DNA of 25,828 bases. It comes from an uncultured bacterium. GTDB lineage: Bacteria; Verrucomicrobiota; Lentisphaeria; Victivallales; Victivallaceae. Shown here piece after piece: positions 23,701-25,828 of the stretch (positions within the stretch are counted from its first letter, which is position 1; each line of letters opens with the position of its first letter). The stretch spans positions 1 through 25,828 of the forward strand of contig URVC01000063.1 of NCBI GenBank assembly GCA_900551245.1. Reading direction: 5' to 3'. Both the position numbers and the translations under genes were made by a program. The notes under the pieces were generated by a model, which did no database searches, was not told the DNA's origin, and worked only from the letters and a program-made list of their open reading frames with translations.

Positions 23701-24585
23701 ATGTCTGACGCTAAGGCACTTTTTCGAGATGCGACTAATATCGGCGCATTTATTAAACAATATGGCTATGGCGTCGGACATACATTTTTTATGACTGTCA
23801 CTTTTAAACAGAATTCTGATAAGTTTTTATGTGCGAATGCATTTAATGTTTTCCGTACTTTTTTGAATAAGTCTTCTGTTCGTTATTCGCATGGTATGCC
23901 TGATGCTGATTTTCATTATATTGCGGTCTGGGAACAGCATAAAAGAGGAGGTTGGCATATGCACATCTTAGGTCATATCGAGGGCGCTTCTACGAAGAAA
24001 CTTCGTTCTTTGATTCGTCATTTTTTGTCTGTTACGTCAACTGCTGTTGGTTTTATTAATGTGAAGTGGACTTATGGGCATGATATGCATGGCGTTCGGT
24101 TATATATGACTAAGTATCTTTCTAAGGATTGCAAGCGCCGAATTAAGCGTTGTCGTTATGTCAATTACTCTAGAAATTGGCTTCGCCAGTGCTGTTTGCC
24201 TTTTTCGTGGGTGGGTGGGCTTGCTTTTCAGTGGCGTAAGGCATGCCAGGAGCTTTTTCTAAATTTGCCACATTCTTTTAAGATTTTTTATTCTTCTTGT
24301 TCTTATCGTTTGCGACAATCTGTTATTACTTCTTGGATTTCTGGTTGTTATGATGGCGCTTTGTCTATGATTTGTTCTTTTGATTTTGGTGTGTTTGAAG
24401 GTCTTTTGCGTGAAGATTTACGGCGTTTGCATTGTTTTTTTTCTCAAACTGGTAGTTTGATTTTTAATTCGAATGATTCTTCGCTTGCTGATTTCTTCTC
24501 GTTTGATTGCCCTTCTTTTACTGCGGCGTTTTCAAAAATAACTTTAGCCGATTCTGATTGTATTCCCTTTAGGTGTGATGCATGA
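23701..24585 (+). CDS. HUH-type rolling-circle replication initiator
   Basis: This 294-residue protein should nick the double-stranded form at the plus origin and rejoin the displaced strand. All three HUH motifs are present: motif 1 FFMTVTF (29-35), the metal-binding HxH in GGWHMHILGH (H86, H88), and YMTKYLSKD with two tyrosines (Y135, Y139) and a lysine (K138), as in two-tyrosine initiators. The C-terminal half is Ser/Phe-rich and does not match a helicase. I chose the ATG at 23701; an in-frame upstream extension to 23626 gives an artificial hydrophobic tail inside the preceding gene. The stop overlaps the next start (ATGA). Confidence 0.88.
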   Translation: MSDAKALFRDATNIGAFIKQYGYGVGHTFFMTVTFKQNSDKFLCANAFNVFRTFLNKSSVRYSHGMPDADFHYIAVWEQHKRGGWHMHILGHIEGASTKKLRSLIRHFLSVTSTAVGFINVKWTYGHDMHGVRLYMTKYLSKDCKRRIKRCRYVNYSRNWLRQCCLPFSWVGGLAFQWRKACQELFLNLPHSFKIFYSSCSYRLRQSVITSWISGCYDGALSMICSFDFGVFEGLLREDLRRLHCFFSQTGSLIFNSNDSSLADFFSFDCPSFTAAFSKITLADSDCIPFRCDA

Positions 24586-24719
24586 GTGATTCAGGAGTCA
24601 TAGTATTAGGTCTTGCGGTGGGTATGATGGTTGGGGTTTTAGGATCCGGAATCCGTGCCATCTTGCTAGCTATTCGCCGCGGCGGTGATACTGACTTTTG
24701 GAATACAAAGGACAAATAA
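24582..24719 (+). CDS. Small one-helix phage membrane protein
   Basis: This 45-residue protein has one hydrophobic, glycine-rich helix (GVIVLGLAVGMMVGVLGSGI, residues 5-24) followed by a basic turn (RRGG) and a polar tail. It starts in an ATGA overlap with the Rep stop, so it is translationally coupled. Size and position fit a small virion tip protein of the pVII/pIX kind or an assembly factor; this is inference from context, with no family recognised. Confidence 0.65.
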   Translation: MSDSGVIVLGLAVGMMVGVLGSGIRAILLAIRRGGDTDFWNTKDK

Positions 24720-24742
24720 AAAAATTGAAAGGAAAATTTGTC

Positions 24743-25027
24743 ATGCGAAATTTTTTCTCTAAGTTGTGCGGCGCTCTTTCGTCCGTTCGTTCGAAAACTT
24801 CCGCTTTCCTTGCCGTTATGGCTCTGACGCTTTTCGGCTCTTCGGCCTTTGCCGTTGATCTCGTCACCGCTGGCGAGGATGGGGCGGTTACTATCAACCC
24901 CGATGCGATTGTTGATCCGGTCAGAACTGCAGTTACGTCCGCTATCACCAGTTGCGTCACAATTTTTGTGATTGTTCTGTGTGTCGGGTTTGTCTTCTGG
25001 CTGATCAAGCGTTGCACTAAAGGTTAA
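24743..25027 (+). CDS. Major coat protein, pVIII-like
   Basis: This 94-residue preprotein should form the helical shell of the filament. Residues 1-37 look like a signal peptide (basic MRNFFSK..RSK, hydrophobic FLAVMALTLF, cleavage after SSAFA). The mature 57 residues have the classic pVIII order: an acidic amphipathic N-terminus (VDLVTAGEDG...), a hydrophobic span (VTIFVIVLCVGFVFWL) and a basic end (IKRCTKG) that would contact DNA. Mature pVIII of Ff phage is about 50 residues. GAAAGGAAA precedes the ATG at 24743. The codon use is richer in C and G than the phage neighbours, as expected for a highly expressed gene. A strong terminator follows. Confidence 0.88.
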   Translation: MRNFFSKLCGALSSVRSKTSAFLAVMALTLFGSSAFAVDLVTAGEDGAVTINPDAIVDPVRTAVTSAITSCVTIFVIVLCVGFVFWLIKRCTKG

Positions 25028-25038
25028 TCCTTTTTGCA

Positions 25039-25073
25039 GGGGGGAGGGGGGATTTTCTTCCCTCCTTTTTTTT
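25039..25073 (+). terminator. Intrinsic terminator after the major coat gene
   Basis: GGAGGG (25043-25048) pairs with CCCTCC (25060-25065), and eight T follow (25066-25073). It ends the coat protein message, which in Ff phages also has a terminator after gene VIII (known). Confidence 0.8.
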
Positions 25074-25081
25074 GGTGATTT

Positions 25082-25204
25082 ATGGATGATTTACTTGTTT
25101 TTGAACAGCTCCTTTTTTCTGTTCGTTCTTTGAATGTTTATGTTTGTGTTCTGATTGGGCTTCTTATTTGGTTTATTTTTCAATCGTCAATCTCGGGGCG
25201 CTGA
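25082..25204 (+). CDS. Small one-helix phage membrane protein
   Basis: This 40-residue protein (MDDLLVFEQLLFSVRS...) has an acidic start and one hydrophobic helix (VYVCVLIGLLIWFIF). Its stop codon is followed one base later by the ATG of the next gene, so they are translated together. There is no strong Shine-Dalgarno. Position between coat and adsorption genes is where Ff and CTXphi carry small minor coat proteins. No family recognised. Confidence 0.55.
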   Translation: MDDLLVFEQLLFSVRSLNVYVCVLIGLLIWFIFQSSISGR

Positions 25205-25205
25205 A

Positions 25206-25828
25206 ATGAGATTATTCTTTTTGAATTTCTTTGTTTTTGTTTTTTGCTTCTCGTCTTTTGCTGTTACTTACAATGGTATCGATTATCCTGATTCTTGCAC
25301 GCTTTGCGGCGAAACCTCTTGCCGTTCGACCGCTTCAGATGGTTACAGTTATTGGCAGTGTGTTTATGAATCTAGTCATACTACTCGCTTACGTCATTTG
25401 AATTGTTCTCACTGCGGTAAGGGGTTGGGTAATAAAATAGTAACCCCCTCTGGTTCTGTCGAAGATTTTAACCCTGGCATACATGTTAAAAACGGCAAAT
25501 GCAACATCTGTGGTTATGAGGGTTGGGGGTGTGATACTACTAAGCATTATAGTTTAGAGCTTGTTGCTTCTTGTGGTTACGTTTTCAAGCGTTGTGGTAA
25601 TGCTCTTGAGCCTCCCGACTGGATGAATACTGTATTGGAATCTTGTAATTTTGTTACTTGTGATATTTGTCAATCTTCGTATTGTTCTACACATAATGAT
25701 CATGTTTGCATAACTGATCCTGATGGCGGTGATGGTGGTGATGGCGGTACTGATCCGGAACCTGATCCAGATCCGGAACCTGATCCAGATCCGGAACCTG
25801 ATCCAGATCCGGAACCTGATCCAGATCC
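25206..25828 (+). CDS. Secreted Cys-rich protein with acidic Pro repeat, putative adsorption protein (partial, 3' end missing)
   Basis: At least 207 residues; open to the window end. A signal peptide (MRLFFLNFFVFVFCFSSFA, about residues 1-19) precedes a Cys-rich domain (about 20-168) with four CxxC pairs (31/34, 67/70, 99/102, 152/155) among 16 cysteines, several arranged like treble-clef or disulfide knots. A Gly/Asp linker and then repeats of DPEPDP follow (from residue 183). Ff pIII has a similar order: N-terminal binding domains, low-complexity linkers, C-terminal anchor (known). So I infer a pIII-like host-adsorption protein. Zinc ribbon or disulfide-bonded fold is open; export would favour disulfides. 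No homologue recognised. Confidence 0.6.
   Translation, partial: MRLFFLNFFVFVFCFSSFAVTYNGIDYPDSCTLCGETSCRSTASDGYSYWQCVYESSHTTRLRHLNCSHCGKGLGNKIVTPSGSVEDFNPGIHVKNGKCNICGYEGWGCDTTKHYSLELVASCGYVFKRCGNALEPPDWMNTVLESCNFVTCDICQSSYCSTHNDHVCITDPDGGDGGDGGTDPEPDPDPEPDPDPEPDPDPEPDPD
25752..25828 (+). repeat. 18-bp tandem repeat encoding DPEPDP, running off the window
   Basis: The unit GATCCGGAACCTGATCCA occurs four times without change (25752-25823), plus five bases of a fifth copy. It is in frame in the putative adsorption protein. Identical copies suggest recent expansion and length variation by slippage. Confidence 0.95.

Larger units (their letters stand above)
22437..25828 (+). mobile_element. Inovirus-like filamentous prophage, left part (cut by window end)
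   Basis: Base composition changes sharply from the GC-rich host to T-rich, low-GC DNA after about 22,640. The genes match a filamentous phage: a leftward HTH regulator, a rightward HUH initiator, a pVIII-like coat protein with signal peptide, short one-helix membrane proteins, and a secreted protein with a low-complexity acidic repeat region. The left end is a dif-like attachment site. The virion strand is probably the plus strand. The Zot-like ATPase, remaining genes and right attachment site lie outside the window, so whether it is complete is unknown. Confidence 0.8.

Noticed and set aside
24670..25017. Leftward open frame opposite the coat protein gene
   Set aside because: It is the reverse of a gene with signal peptide and pVIII architecture, without a ribosome site of its own.
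25752..25828. CRISPR-like array
   Set aside because: The repeats are 18 bases, directly adjacent without spacers, and in frame in a coding gene.

Overview
The window joins two kinds of DNA. Positions 1 to about 22,430 are ordinary GC-rich bacterial chromosome with dense operons and Shine-Dalgarno sites. From about 22,437 to the end is a low-GC, strongly T-rich segment whose genes match the layout of a filamentous (inovirus-type) phage integrated in the chromosome. The host looks like an anaerobic or facultative gut-type bacterium: it has a glycyl radical enzyme with its activase, a D-lactate dehydrogenase-like enzyme, two AraC regulators, a sugar-type Gfo/Idh oxidoreductase and an (alpha/alpha)6 glycosidase. 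A Lentisphaerota/PVC-type host (Victivallis-like) is my best guess from gene style alone; the sequence does not prove it.

Host layout. 74-3138 (-): glycyl radical enzyme and its activase, divergent from an AraC regulator (3278-4081 +). 4308-6797 (+): CBS-domain family II pyrophosphatase and the tRNA methyltransferase TrmO. 6794-12363 (-): a complete biotin operon in the order bioB-bioF-bioG-bioC-bioD-bioA, with coupled or overlapping junctions at bioF/bioG, bioG/bioC and bioC/bioD. 12522-13682 (+): Gfo/Idh/MocA oxidoreductase behind a LacI-type operator candidate. 13726-14619 (-): DMT transporter. 14758-15840 (-): serC. 15958-19393 (-): K+/H+ antiporter, D-lactate dehydrogenase-like gene and a second AraC regulator, probably co-transcribed. 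19683-21299 (+): GH63-like glycosidase. 21363-22221: two small unknown host genes.

Phage layout. At 22,426-22,519 two dif-like XerC/XerD sites lie in inverted orientation and can fold into one long hairpin whose stem rebuilds a dif-like site. This is the architecture known for the single-stranded attP of CTXphi. Next come a GC-rich hairpin region (likely replication origin), two small leftward genes including an HTH regulator, an operator-like cluster of TTTAGA/TCTAAA half-sites, then rightward genes: a small beta-rich protein (ssDNA-binding candidate), an HUH rolling-circle initiator, a small membrane protein, a pVIII-like major coat protein, a strong terminator, another small membrane protein, and a secreted Cys-rich, repeat-bearing protein (pIII-like adsorption candidate). 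The window ends inside an 18-bp tandem repeat in that last gene, so the Zot-like assembly ATPase expected downstream is not visible.

The phage order (attachment site and origin, leftward regulator, rightward replication genes, coat genes, adsorption protein) parallels CTXphi, though I see no obvious sequence relationship. The phage-encoded proteins mostly look novel and are the part of the window most worth following up.
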